Shown: positions 34,531-45,531 of the stretch, piece after piece
How the letters are laid out: the number at the start of each line of letters is the position of its first letter
Numbering within the stretch: position 1 is the stretch's first letter
Assembly (NCBI GenBank): GCA_029204225.1
Contig: CM055103.1
Span: 52,605,145-52,669,144, forward strand
DNA from: Diphasiastrum complanatum
Taxonomy: Eukaryota > Streptophyta > Lycopodiopsida > Lycopodiales > Lycopodiaceae
DNA length: 64,000 bases
Direction of reading: 5' to 3'
Program-made: the position numbers and the translations under genes
The notes under the pieces: model-generated
Databases searched by the model: none
What the model was told of the DNA's origin: nothing
The model's input: only the letters and a program-made list of their open reading frames with translations

Positions 34531-36590
34531 TACCATTGAGATTTATACGATAATCCCATAAATAAGATAAATTTCTCTGTAAGATGGCGATCCTAAGCTA
34601 GAACAAAGGTCTATAAGTAAAGACGTAGGATCGCTCTTGATCCTACGCTAAAACTCCTGCATCATAAAAAATAATAATTTTTAGGATAGCTTTGATCCTA
34701 TACTAAACTCAGTAGTATAAAAATGCTTGAATAAAAATTGCAGAAAAAAAAACTGTCCTAAAGATTGCCTACATATAATTGTCATTGGACTCTTTAAAAC
34801 AGCAGAGCTATATCACAAATGTCCATAGGGAGCACGCATTTCTAAAACTATGTTTATGAGAAACACATTTCTAGACCCAGAATTGTTAAAAAAAAAATTT
34901 CCAAAAAATTATCTTATGGCTAAAATTTTTTTAGGGGATCAATGGTCAAACCAGCGTTTTGCCTCTCAGAACTGCAATAGATGGCGCACAAATAGATCTT
35001 ATTTTCAATAGCTATTTGGTTGTTATTTGCTCTAGTTTCAATAAATGCTCAGAGAATTTGGGGGGCCGTAGCCCCCCAAGAAACAGGAGGTTGAGAGGGC
35101 AGTAGCCCCCCGAGAAACGGGGGGTCTGGGCCCCCTGGTGGAGGGTTTGGGGGACAACGCCCCCCAACAACAAAAACACACTTACTGGGACCATCTATGA
35201 TCATAACGAACAGGCTAGAAGTTATTTTTGAATTTTTATCCTTGACAGAATACAACATGGATTAATGCACCTGAACTGGACCATCCTGCACCCGAAATAG
35301 TCGGCAAACTACACAATAATAATACTCTTATTTAGACCTTTCATCTGATACCCATATTGCCCCAAAACAACCAAATTACTAAAAAAAAAATGTTTCTGGA
35401 ATTCTTTTGAAGATTTCAGAAACGCATTTCTGACTGCGATTCTGAAACACGTTTAAGAAACACAGTGCATGTATGGTTTTAACACACTAATCTAAGTTTT
35501 AACTCTAATTTTAAGACCAATATCACACTTAACTTCTAGGCTCTCTCTCTCTCTCTCTCACAAACTCTCTTTCTCTCAATTTTCAAGTTTCAAGCACATC
35601 CTGGTTTCTAATATATGATTTATCTCATTCCTTGCCCTCACACAAAGAAAAGAGCATTAGTAACTACACTCTCTTTCTCCCCACCTCACACAACTCAACT
35701 TCTCCGACCCCACTTTTCTTCTTAGCTATCACTAGGTCTAACAAAAGAATTCAACTTTTTTCCCCGAATAGCAACTTATGCTTGGGTCTTGATGAGACAT
35801 AAGTGGTGTTGGTTGGCTAAGATTTCTTATTTTTTGAATTTTTTCAATCATTGTTTAGATATATATTTTGTGACATTTTTTGTTGCATGTACATTTTGTC
35901 CAAACTTTACCTTATGAGATCATTGACTTCTCATATTAAATTTGTGAATTTGGATATAGTTCAATAGTTCAAATAGATAGATTTATTGAAGAAAACCGCA
36001 TCCTAATGTATTTTCGTTTCCAATTTGATTTGGTGACCACACCATCTCATGTTATAACGGGTTCATGTTTGACCCATTGATGTTCTATTTGACAGTTCAT
36101 TAGTCTAAATGTCATTTCATAAACACTTTTTTAAAATTTGAATGTTGGGTACTTTGAATCTAGACCCAAAAGTAGTAGAGTTAGCATTTTGAAGGGAAAG
36201 CCAAGTGGCCAAATAGGGTTTGGACCTGGTATAAAAGGATGTAACTTGTGGAGAGAGTGATTTTCTCTCTTCTCTATACATGGTTCTCTTGGGTTCTACT
36301 ATCCATTGGTGCACTATACTTGTGATTGCATGCAATTCTATGTGTAGAATGATCGATAATTTCTATTTTCGGATCCACATGTGTGAAATATAGTAGCTTG
36401 CTGGTTTTGTACAGACAACAACAATACTTTATCATTTCATTCAAATTTGATCAAGTTCTATTAGTGTTTGCATCTCATTTTGTGTGTAGATGCTAATTTT
36501 TTTACATTGGTGAGATTGGTAGTGTATTTCTCTTTCTAACCAAAGATTTTATAAGTGGATTGGATCATAATGATCTGAAATCCTTCACAT
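34531..36590. other. AT-rich spacer, GC hairpin array, LTR end
   Basis: No gene is seen. The stretch holds the GC-rich array at 35060-35165, a short CT run at 35541-35560, and near its end features of a 5' LTR: TATAAAAGG at 36231, and CTTCACA ending at 36590 just before a primer-binding site. The LTR start was not located. Confidence 0.5.
35060..35165. repeat. GC-rich palindrome array
   Basis: In 106 bases there are several G5-6/C5-6 blocks that pair with one another (GGGGGGCCGTAGCCCCCC at 35060-35077; CCCCCC at 35106, GGGGGG at 35118, CCCCC at 35131, GGGGG near 35152, CCCCCC at 35160). The surroundings are strongly AT-rich. Confidence 0.85.
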
Positions 36591-36602
36591 GGTATCAAAG
36601 CT
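36591..36602 (+). other. Retrotransposon primer-binding site
   Basis: TGGTATCAAAGC directly after an LTR-like ...CACA end; it differs by one base from the usual initiator-Met-tRNA complement. It implies a plus-oriented LTR element whose copia-type polyprotein remnant may be at 37790-38990. Confidence 0.6.
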
Positions 36603-37789
36603 TGTGTTTTAGGTTATGAAAGAGGAAATCAGATCTATCAATGATTTGGTGAATCGAGTTTTTTGCTTTTGTAGAGTGTATCTTTTGTAGATCAAAACCC
36701 TAAATATGTTCATAAACTTGATCGATTTATTGTTTGATTTCACATACTAGCTTTGGCCAATTTTTGTTGGGAAAAGAGGGTGTGTGAGTGTGAGAAACAA
36801 AAATAGCTCGAAAGGAAATGAACACGAAAAGAAACGAACTCGAAACTCAAACAAGAAACAAACTCAAACGAAAAGTATTCGTGCGCAGCGGAATGAGCTA
36901 TCTTACTCTTTCCCTAAGCATGACTACGCCTATCAGACTCAAACAGAACTTTAGTGATAGAAATCACGTTTGATCTAATTACATAGCCAAACATTAAGCA
37001 GCAGCACATCAGAAAGATAATTTGTCGCGAATAGTTAGACAAATTATTAGTCACGAATAATTCACGAAGAATAGACTACCAGATTAAGCAATAAGAGAGT
37101 CAGACATAATGTAGAAAAGCATAGTAATATTGACACAAATCTAAATGTAGAACAAACAAAGCTGTAATCAGATTAAGTATAGCGAGATATACTAGTCAAT
37201 AATGCAGTTGAGCACAAAACAATAGCGGACAAAACCATGTGCTTTAAAAAATTAATCCAATATGTAAACCTATTACTAACAATACAAAGAATCAATGCGC
37301 GAAAGCGTATACTTTGTTATCTCTGATAAGCTTCTGATGCTATTATGCTTGTTGCTTGTTTCTCCTCTAAGTTCTCACATGATGCAGAATACGCAGATGG
37401 TATTCAATATATACATAGTTTTACAAGTGTGCAGATGAAAAAAGTACAAAGTGAATGTGTTGTCTGTGGGAGATCGTGGTGGCTGCCTTTGCTGTCAAAT
37501 CTGTTTGCACAGTTGCATGGGATGAGCGTGAGAAGGCCGCGACGTCAGCCTTCACCGAAATAACGTTGGTGAAGATGCGAAAAATGTGACACTCTGACAG
37601 ATGCCTTAAGATTTGATTTACAAGTGTCTTCGTTTTTTATAAGGGGACCTATTGCATCTATAGGGCAGTGTCATCTTTTTGCGTGTCGCATTTTTTGCCT
37701 TTTTTGCCTGTGGAAATTTACTTGTATTTATGCAGACAGTCGTGTTTTATTCGTCTGTCTTATTTTACATGTAAATATGTAGACTGATG
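36603..37789. other. Retroelement-derived spacer
   Basis: No supported gene. GCGAAAAATGTGACACT at 37577 resembles GCGAAAAATGCGACACT at 32318, both beside copia remnants, so this is probably shared LTR or leader sequence. Confidence 0.4.
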
Positions 37790-38990
37790 GAGAAGATGAC
37801 AAACAAGTTGCTGACAGTCAGATGAAGAGAAGGAAATCTCTGAAAGCATATTAAATGCTTCAGAAAATGAAGATTAGCTCTGGCATAGAAAAATGTACCA
37901 TCTGAACATGCAGAGCCTGTATAACATGAGCATAAAGGACATTGTCATAGGTCTCAAGATTTCAAGGCCAGAGTTTGAGTTCTGCGAAGCTTGTCAGAAA
38001 GGCAAGCAACATCGAAATCCATTCACACACGAGGGAAGAAGAGCCAAAGAAGTTCTTGAGCTCGTCCACTCTGATGTGTGTGGACCGATGAAAACATATT
38101 CGCTCTTATGAAAACAGATTCGCTCTCAGATTCGAGATATTTTCTAATGTTCATAGATGATTACAACCGAATGACCACGATCTACTACTTGAAGAAGAAA
38201 TCCGAAGTATTTGATTCTTTCAAGAAGTTTGTGGCATTCGCAGAGCGACACACCTCAAAAAAGATACAGATTCTTAGATCTGACAATGGAGGTGAATACA
38301 AAAGCACAAAATTCTCAAAATTCTGCAAAGAAAAGGGGATCGAACACCAGTTCACTCCTGCATACACACCAGAATACAACGGTGTGGCAGAAAGAAAAAA
38401 TAGAACGCTAGTCGAAGGAGCTAGATGCATGATGGCACAGGCTCAATTGCCAAGTCAATTCTGGGCCGAGGCAATAGCTGCAGTTGTACACCTGCAAAAT
38501 AGATCTAACACCATATGAAATGTGGACAGACAGAAAGCTTGATCTGTCATATGTATGAGTGTTTGGATGTGCAATATACAAGCACATTCCAAAGGAAAAG
38601 AGAAGCAAGCTTGATGACAAATCCGAATAAACAATCATGGTCGGCTACTCGAATGTAACACATGTGTACAGACTCTACGATCCAACCACGAAGAAGGTTG
38701 TTTCAAGCAGAGATGTGAAGTTCGATGAGTTCACATTTCCTGGACTGAAAGACGAAAGAGGCCATGAGATCTTCACACTGCTGCCCATTCAACAGGGAGA
38801 TCGAGGACATACATCAAATCAGAATGCAGAGCCCTAGACTCCAGAGCAGTAGGAAGTAGATAATTGACCCCACGAACAAGAAATGTTCGAGCAGTGATGA
38901 AACGAACCTCGAAGGTCAACAAGACAAAGAAGACCTCCAGACTGCTATCATTAGAGGAGTTTTGAGCACCAAAAGGGCCTTTTGTCAAGA
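37790..38990 (+). pseudogene. Copia integrase remnant
   Basis: Plus strand: pre-integrase with a zinc-binding pattern (MYHLNMQSL; FEFCEACQKGKQHR), integrase core (FLMFIDDYNRMTT; ILRSDNGGEYKS; EYNGVAERKNRTL), then after stops the integrase end (TIMVGYSNVTHVYRLYDPTT; SSRDVKFDE). D-D-E core residues are visible. Stops near 38110, 38516 and 38628 inactivate it; RT is not seen. Confidence 0.85.
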
Positions 38991-39840
38991 TGTTGTTTTT
39001 GACTTTTCAACTATTCGACGTACACTTGGCCCAGTTATATATTTGCACCTGTGAAAGACCGTAATGTTGTTGCCGGTCGATTTCTTTTTTGAAACTTTCC
39101 GGTCATATTTTTATACAATTCAAAACTCCCGCCGGGCAGGGTCCGGACTTGTGATTGGACCGTAATTGCTGTCCGTGAGTTTCCTAAGTGCCTAGGACCT
39201 AACAGTTGTGGTTAAAGTAAGTCTATTTTGATCTAACCATAGTTAGACTAACATATATGATTTACGAAAGACCGCCAACATTTATTACAAATTTGGTTAT
39301 TTATTTTCATACTGATTCAACTATATTTTGTTTCAAACTCTGTTGTTCATCTTCTTTTATCTTTGCAATGGCTTCCGGAAGCCATAGACCACAATGCAAT
39401 ATTGTCTCAGTTTCTATTTGTAATGAAAAAGACTCTGATGGCTCTTGGATACCACGTATCTATAGAAAATTTCACTAGGTTCTCATGCATCCGTCCTCAA
39501 GAAGTGTTTCTGGTAAAAAGAGAAAATCAAATATGGATTATAAGAATTCTTGGAAAGGTAGAATTTTAGACTTCAAAGTCTCAAACCACAAAAGCATTGG
39601 GATGATAGACGAGCAACATCAATGTACTTTTTAAAAAAAAAAGGAATACAAAGAAGTCTCAAATGACTTCAAGATTTCATCAAGCAATTTATATTTAGTA
39701 TTTTGAAAAATATATATTGTTTTTTAAATTGATATAATATATTTGTGGCATTCAGTAATAGCCCACTTTCTATTTGCTTATCTATTGTTTTATGGATCAT
39801 CATGTGATGATATATTTCTATGTGTCTGTCAGAACTATAT
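38991..39840. other. Unassigned region downstream of H3-Ulp1 copy 2
   Basis: A 68-codon plus frame at 39363-39569 (MQWLPEAIDHNA..., YHVSIENFTRF) has protein-like composition but no recognised family. The rest is AT-rich. It lies 3' of H3-Ulp1 copy 2, facing it. Confidence 0.35.
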
Positions 39841-41700
39841 TTACATTTCAATCAAAGGTGCCTGAGGCATATCCTCGAGCACTGTAACCTCATCCACGAA
39901 TCCTCTGGCAGGTTCTTTTGAGGCACCTTCATGCTTGTATGGCCTTGCACATGATAGTAAAATTTCCAATATTTCATGCCGATACTGATGAATCGCATTT
40001 GTTGATACCTCAGGACATTGGAATTGCAAAAAAAAATATCGAGTGTATCTATGTATTAGCCAATGTTTTAAAATATATAAATTCACAAGGTTAACAATAT
40101 ATCATCAGGATACTGGAACATTGAAAAAAATACCTCACGGATACTAGCATCTGAAGGTTGCACCATATACCAATCCAAGAACGATTTAACGTTCCAGATT
40201 GAATACCATCCGCAGCTGAAAGCATCGTCTTATTGCGAAGACTGAGAAATCACAGCGAAAAATTGTTAAAGTATAATTCAATATAATTCTAAACTACATG
40301 CCATCATGCAAATAAAATATGTAAAAAGATTCCTTGTACCTTTGCATCAACAACCTCTATGTTGGTATTTACAACCAACCCATCCGGCCTGGGCAATAGC
40401 TCCACCATCCTTTTGTACATGGGTTTAATCATGGAATGGGTGGCATGCAAAGAATTCATTGTCATGCACACAGGTGTGCAGCTTCCGGTCGAATCCACTT
40501 TCATGGATATGACGTGCACACTCCAATGTTTGTTGCCAGAAAGAGACAAGCAATGAATTACTAGAATCTATAAGAGTTTCCAAAAGAAAATCTTGCAGAA
40601 AACAGATATTACAAGAAGAAACTATCTTACTTTGAACAATATGGGATGATGAACATTGATGCCTCTTTGTTGGTGTGCCTGAAGAGCCTTCTAGCTTTCC
40701 TCTCTTTATTCAACAGATGCCCAAAAAATGGAGATACAACAAAAATCTCCTTCATGACTGTATATGTATATTTATGTAGATAGTATGCACAAGCAGATTC
40801 AACTACTGTGTCTGAGATATATGAGGTCTTCTCTTTTAGCTCCCTACAATGCGGGTCTTTGATATGCATTGCAAAATCAATATCGTCTATACAAAACATA
40901 AATTCCCCCCCGAGATCATCTATTTTCTTGGCTATATACAGGTCAAAATCAATGTACCTCTCAGAATCAAAAAATGTGTATTTAGGTTAATTCGGAAGTC
41001 TGATGTGCAACTCTTCATCAGTTGCATCAACATCAGAAACAATCATGTCTACCACTGTATTGAGGTCATCCTCATGTATAGAAGGAGAATCGTGCAGTTG
41101 AAGATCAGGGGTTATGGGAGGACTCTCAACCAGTGGAATTGCGGACGTACTAGCCAGATCTTCTCTAATGGGACGAGGTGAGGGTGAAGAGTTGGGAGAC
41201 CTGGGCTTGGGTTGCGAACGCTTGGGCTGTGCTTGCTTTCTCTTTTTGCGGGGAAGGACAGGCCCCCTTTCAAGAGGAGCTTGCCTTTGTGTGAATCCAG
41301 ACTTAAAAATGCTGTCATAGGTGTTTGGAAGCCTCATGACAAGAAGCATGTCCTTGGGCATCAGTGTCACCCTCTTGCCATGAATGGAGCACAACATCGA
41401 ATCCTCAAACAATTTTGTCTGGAAATCCTCGTATGCAGTATGGAGGGCCTCCAATGCAGTGATATTCCACCTCACTGCATAGGGCAGATGGGTGGTCATG
41501 TCTTGTGTAACCTCTCTCATAGCCCGGTAGAAGGTTGCTTTCGAGATCAGAAGTTTGGTGCTCCTCTTCAAGGCCCTGATGTCCCTCAACCATGGACGGC
41601 TAGGTCTACTGCGTCTTTGCGGACGTACCGGTTTAGATGTTTGGGGATGGGACGGATGAACAAAACAAGTAAGCCTAGTGGTTTGCTTCGTCCGAGCCAT
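39841..41700 (-). pseudogene. Histone H3-Ulp1 protease fusion, copy 2 (best preserved)
   Basis: Exons (minus): 41700-40631, 40532-40340, 40241-40134, 40008-39841; about 510 codons. It starts MARTKQTTR. H3 fold at residues 36-127: LRDIRALKRSTKLLI, REVTQDM, KLFEDSMLCSIHGKRVTLMPKD; loop 1 is 4 residues longer than in canonical H3. Linker 140-235 is basic then Ser/Pro-rich (RKKRKQ; SPNSSPSPRP) and acidic. Protease: FFDSERYIDFDLYIAKKID, IFVVSPFFGHLL, HWSVHVISMK (His 40528), MTMNS (Asn at the usual Asp), DDAFSCGW (Cys 40214), final helix YRHEILEILL. Lesions: TAA 40989-40987 in frame, TAA 40232-40230 (CAA in other copies), exon 2 acceptor AA. Introns match copies 1 and 3. Ulp1 enzymes cleave SUMO; the target here is unknown. 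Confidence 0.9.
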
Positions 41701-41918
41701 TGAGACTGAATATCTATACTACGCGAGGATAGAGACACATCAGAAGAGACACTGAGAACTCTAACTGTGATATCGCTACGACGCGAGAGAGTGGCAGAGT
41801 CAGGCGGGGAGAGGCAGGGTCTCGTGTGATGGCGATATTGGGGAAGTCAAGCTGATATCGCTACGATGCGAGAGAGTGTAAGGAACGGGCATGGGGAGAA
41901 GGTTGCTTGCGTGATGGC
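41701..41918 (-). promoter_or_regulatory. 5' leader of H3-Ulp1 copy 2, cut by copia LTR
   Basis: The minus strand carries two copies, about 105 bases apart, of CTCTCGC-A/G-TCGTAGCGATATCA, and between them CCAATATCGCCATCACACGA. The same words precede the second ORFX start at 62230-62345. The leader is interrupted at 41918 by a copia LTR, so the promoter proper is lost or displaced. Confidence 0.65.
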
Positions 41919-42573
41919 TGTGAAAAATACAGATCCTAAGTGGATCTAAACTCCAAGATCATTGGCTTGAATGCTTGCACTCCAAACTACATAAGCTAGG
42001 AATTGGCAACACATTCTATGCTACCTAGAATGCAAAGAACTTGATCAAAAAGCATTTATCACAAATGGAAACTTCCATAAACATAAAGTGCGGCCCAAAA
42101 TAGCATTATACAGTCCATAATACATCAGCCTACCACTTTTGGAAAGCACCTAAGATCATACACAATAGCTTGAAGACAATACACACAACAATGCTCTCAA
42201 TGGAGGAAGAAACAATGACAATGATCTATTGATCTCAATGAAGCATACAAAAGGTTTCTCCAACCTGTTCTCCACGACTTCCCTACTATTTATGGATGAG
42301 GAAGATGACTCTCTCTCCTCTCTCTAGAAGGTACTTGACCCTAGATATTCCCTATATAGGAAAAATAGCTAAAAATGGCTTATATGACCAAAATACATCA
42401 AAATGGTCTCATTTTGAAGGGTATGAAGTTTGACACTTCATCATACTGAAAAAATACAGTAAATAAAAACATTGTGGCCTGGTTCACACGTGCAAAACTC
42501 CAGAACCAAAACTATTTACAATTTTAGCCAATTTAGGCCTCAAACTAGCTAGGAAATGTTGACAATTTTCACA
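41919..42573 (-). mobile_element. Copia LTR, 655 bp (truncated element)
   Basis: TGTGAAAAAT to ATTTTCACA ends, minus orientation, with the polypurine tract AAGAGGGAG at its 5' side. It is nearly identical to 44877-45531. The polyprotein stop codon lies inside the first five bases of the LTR. Confidence 0.95.
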
Positions 42574-43536
42574 CTCCCTCTTCAACATTGGATGCTAGTT
42601 TCAACATAGTCTTTGAGCACATTCCAAGATTAGATCTATGCATTAAATATAGGTCCTTTCCCAATGGTTTGGTGAAGATATCAGCCACACACTCCTTTGA
42701 AGAGACATGTTGAAGCTCCACCTCTTTGGCAATGACTTGATCTCTCACAAAATGGTGAGCAATCTCAATGTGCTTGCTCCTTGCATGAAAAACAGGATTG
42801 CTTGCCAAGCTTTGGGCTGAAAGGTTATCACAAAGTATGATTGGAGTCTTCTCTGGTTCCAGCAAGTGAAGATCCAATAACATCCTCTTGATCCAAAGAA
42901 TCTCCTTGGTGCATGTTGTTAATGCCTTGTACTCGGCTTCGGTGGAAGATAGAGAGATAGTTGGTTGCTTCTTTGATAGCCATGAGACCACTCCATCTCC
43001 AAGATAGATTGCAAAGGCACTTGTTGACTTCCTATCCATTTGATCACCTGCAAAATCTGAATCTGAAAATCCACAAAGGTTAGGTGTAGTACCTCCATAC
43101 AAGATGCCAAAATCTCTAGATCCCGAGATGTATCTAAGTACTCTCTTTCCTAGCTTCCAATGAGCCTCACTAGGATCTTGCATAAATTGACTTAGTTTAC
43201 CAACCACAAAGCTTAGATCAGGTCTTGTGATGGTTAACCATATAAGAGATCCTATTAGCTTTCTATAGAGAGTAATGTCCTTGAAGGATCTTTCATTACT
43301 TCTTGTAGTTAGCTTTACATTTGATTCCATAGGAGTAGAAACAACTTTACAATCTTCCATATGAAACCTTTTTAGAATAGAGTTAACATACTTTTCTTGA
43401 CATATGAATGTAGATTTAGAAGTTCTAATAATCTCTATTCCTAAGATATAATGAAGTTTACCAAGATCTTGAATTTCAAACTCTCTTTTGAGTGCCATCT
43501 TGATTTCATCTATATCTAGATTGTTACCACCACTGA
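42569..43536 (-). pseudogene. Copia RT end-RNase H, truncated
   Basis: Open for 309 codons: EFEIQDLGKLHYILGIEI, ITRPDLSFVVGKLSQFM, CGFSDSDFAGDQMDRKSTSA, SSTEAEYKALTTC, HHFVRDQVIAKEVE, ADIFTKPLGKDL. It breaks off at 43536 within the RT sequence that follows the YVDD box, where a CACTA fragment begins. This copy is intact where the longer element has a stop. Confidence 0.9.
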
Positions 43537-44876
43537 AGAGGAGGAGAAGAAAAGGGAAGTGTGTTGTGTGTCATCGAACCATCCGATGATGATGCATCAT
43601 GCGCAACGTCATCATTAGCTTGTGAAGGTTTCACATAATCATCCTCTGAAATTGTGACATTGAATCCGTCATCATGATCTTGTTCATGAGGTGCATCAGC
43701 TGGCAGCGCCATGTCCTCCAGGACATCTCTATCTTCAAAAATTCTTTTACTTTGAGGAGCGACTTGAATCACGTACCACCATCTGGGATATGAATGATCG
43801 AGGTGAAGGACCACTTGTAATTTATCGATCTTACCATAAACGTTGACTCGTAGTTAGTATCCATAGCTATGCTACAGTTGCTTGTGTATTACTATACACA
43901 ATATACATTTTTTGTAGTACACTAAAAATCAATTGATTGACAACAAAAGAGCATAGACATCTTGAAGACATTAAACAAATGTACCTGCTCACATTGTTGG
44001 AAAAAACAAATGTGTCACTTTGATCCATCCAAAGCTTGGTGGAGTCAATGGCAAAATAACCACTCTCATCTTTCCTGACAGTTGCATTGGGACCATTGCA
44101 AATAACTTTGAACCATTTGACATCAAATATGAAAAAGCTGAATTGCCTAAATCCAACTTCGAGGATGTCATTGATTGTCCCACAACAATCAAGTTGAGAA
44201 GAGAGTAAATTGGTGTCAATCGTGCTTGCTCAACTCTCTTGGGTAAAATTTGCCATGACTCCACAATTGTACGTGTTTCTATTTTTGTCAATGCGCTCCA
44301 TACGAAAGTGTCATCCATGCGTCCATAGTGCATTGTATTTTTTGTACTGAACGAAATGGAACTAAATGTGTTAGAGATACAACAAACATGTACAAAATTG
44401 CACGTATTAATAAACATGTGAAGGTTGATCATCATAGCTTACATGTAAATTGCACGCCCTTGCATATTTCCGCTCTCTCTCTGTTACTTCCTGGTTGTTT
44501 GCTGAAGCTTCTCTAAATGCATCACATAACTAATCAAGCATCATGTCCTTGGGTAGAAGGGCGAGGTCAAGTGGGTATGGTTGTCTTCTTTGCCCTCTTC
44601 TGAAGTGGCTCGAGCGGTTTGTCTACGAGCCTTGGCATCTTCGTATAGCGAAATCCACTTTTGTATTTCCTCGCTATTAAGAATGCAAAACTTATTTACC
44701 TTCCTTGAAGGACTCACTCATTCTCATGATCACTTCTTTTCCTTGAGGAACCTCCCCAACAACACGCTCATCGTCCTTCTTATCCCAAAGACGAGGAATA
44801 GAAGAATCGCTATGAGCAAGGAAATCTATGATGTAAACCATGGACTCTTGCACTAGCCATCCTTCCACCATGCTAC
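43537..44876 (-). pseudogene. CACTA (En/Spm) TNP2-type transposase remnant
   Basis: Minus-strand fragments in CACTA order: FCILNSEEIQKWISLYEDAKA (44700-44600, the segment between DUF4218 and DUF4216), then after stops STKLWMDQSDTFVFSN (about 44030), then a DUF4216-like WWYVIQVAPQSKRIFEDRD followed by an acidic tail (43814-43540). Frames change between pieces and introns may lie between them. It sits upstream of H3-Ulp1 copy 2 on the same strand, separated only by the truncated copia. Confidence 0.6.
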
Positions 44877-45531
44877 TGTGAAAAATACAGATCCTAAGTG
44901 GATCTAAACTCCAAGATCATTGGCTTGAATGCTTGCACTCCAAACTACATAAGCTAGGAATTGGCAACACATTCTATGCTACCTAGAATGCAAAGAACTT
45001 GATCAAAAAGCATTTATCACAAATGGAAACTTCCATAAACATCAAGTGCGGCCCAAAATAGCATTATACAGTCCATAATACATCAGCCTATCACTTTTGG
45101 AAAGCACCTAAGATCATACACAATAGCTTGAAGACAATACACACAACAATGCTCTCAATGGAGGAAGAAACAATGACAATGATCTATTGATCTCAATGAA
45201 GCATACAAAAGGTTTCTCCAACCTGTTCTCCACGACTTCCCTACTATTTATGGATGAGGAAGATGACTCTCTCTCCTCTCTCTAGAAGGTACTTGACCCT
45301 AGATATTCCCTATATAGGAAAAATAGCTAAAAATGGCTTATATGACCAAAATACATCAAAATGGTCTCATTTTGAAGGGTATGAAGTTTGACACTTCATC
45401 ATACTGAAAAAATACAGTAAATAAAAACATTGTGGCCTGGTTCACACGTGTGAAACTCCAGAACCAAAACTATTTACAATTTTAGCCAATTTAGGCCTCA
45501 AACTAGCTAGGAAATGTTGACAATTTTCACA
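44877..45531 (-). mobile_element. Copia 3' LTR, 655 bp
   Basis: TGTGAAAAAT to TTTTCACA; follows the copia polyprotein on the minus strand with polypurine tract AAGAGGAAG at 45540-45532. No 5' LTR is present, because the element is truncated at 49137. Confidence 0.95.

Noticed and set aside
35012-35258. Pro/Gly-rich ORFs on the minus strand
   Set aside because: They are translations of the G/C palindrome array and have no independent coding signal.
39841-41700. Canonical host histone H3 gene
   Set aside because: Only the first residues and the fold match. The tail after TKQT diverges completely, loop 1 is longer, and the frame continues into a protease; canonical H3 is about 135 residues and ends in RIRGERA.
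41212-41703. 163-codon plus-strand ORF
   Set aside because: It is antisense to the H3 exon of H3-Ulp1 copy 2.
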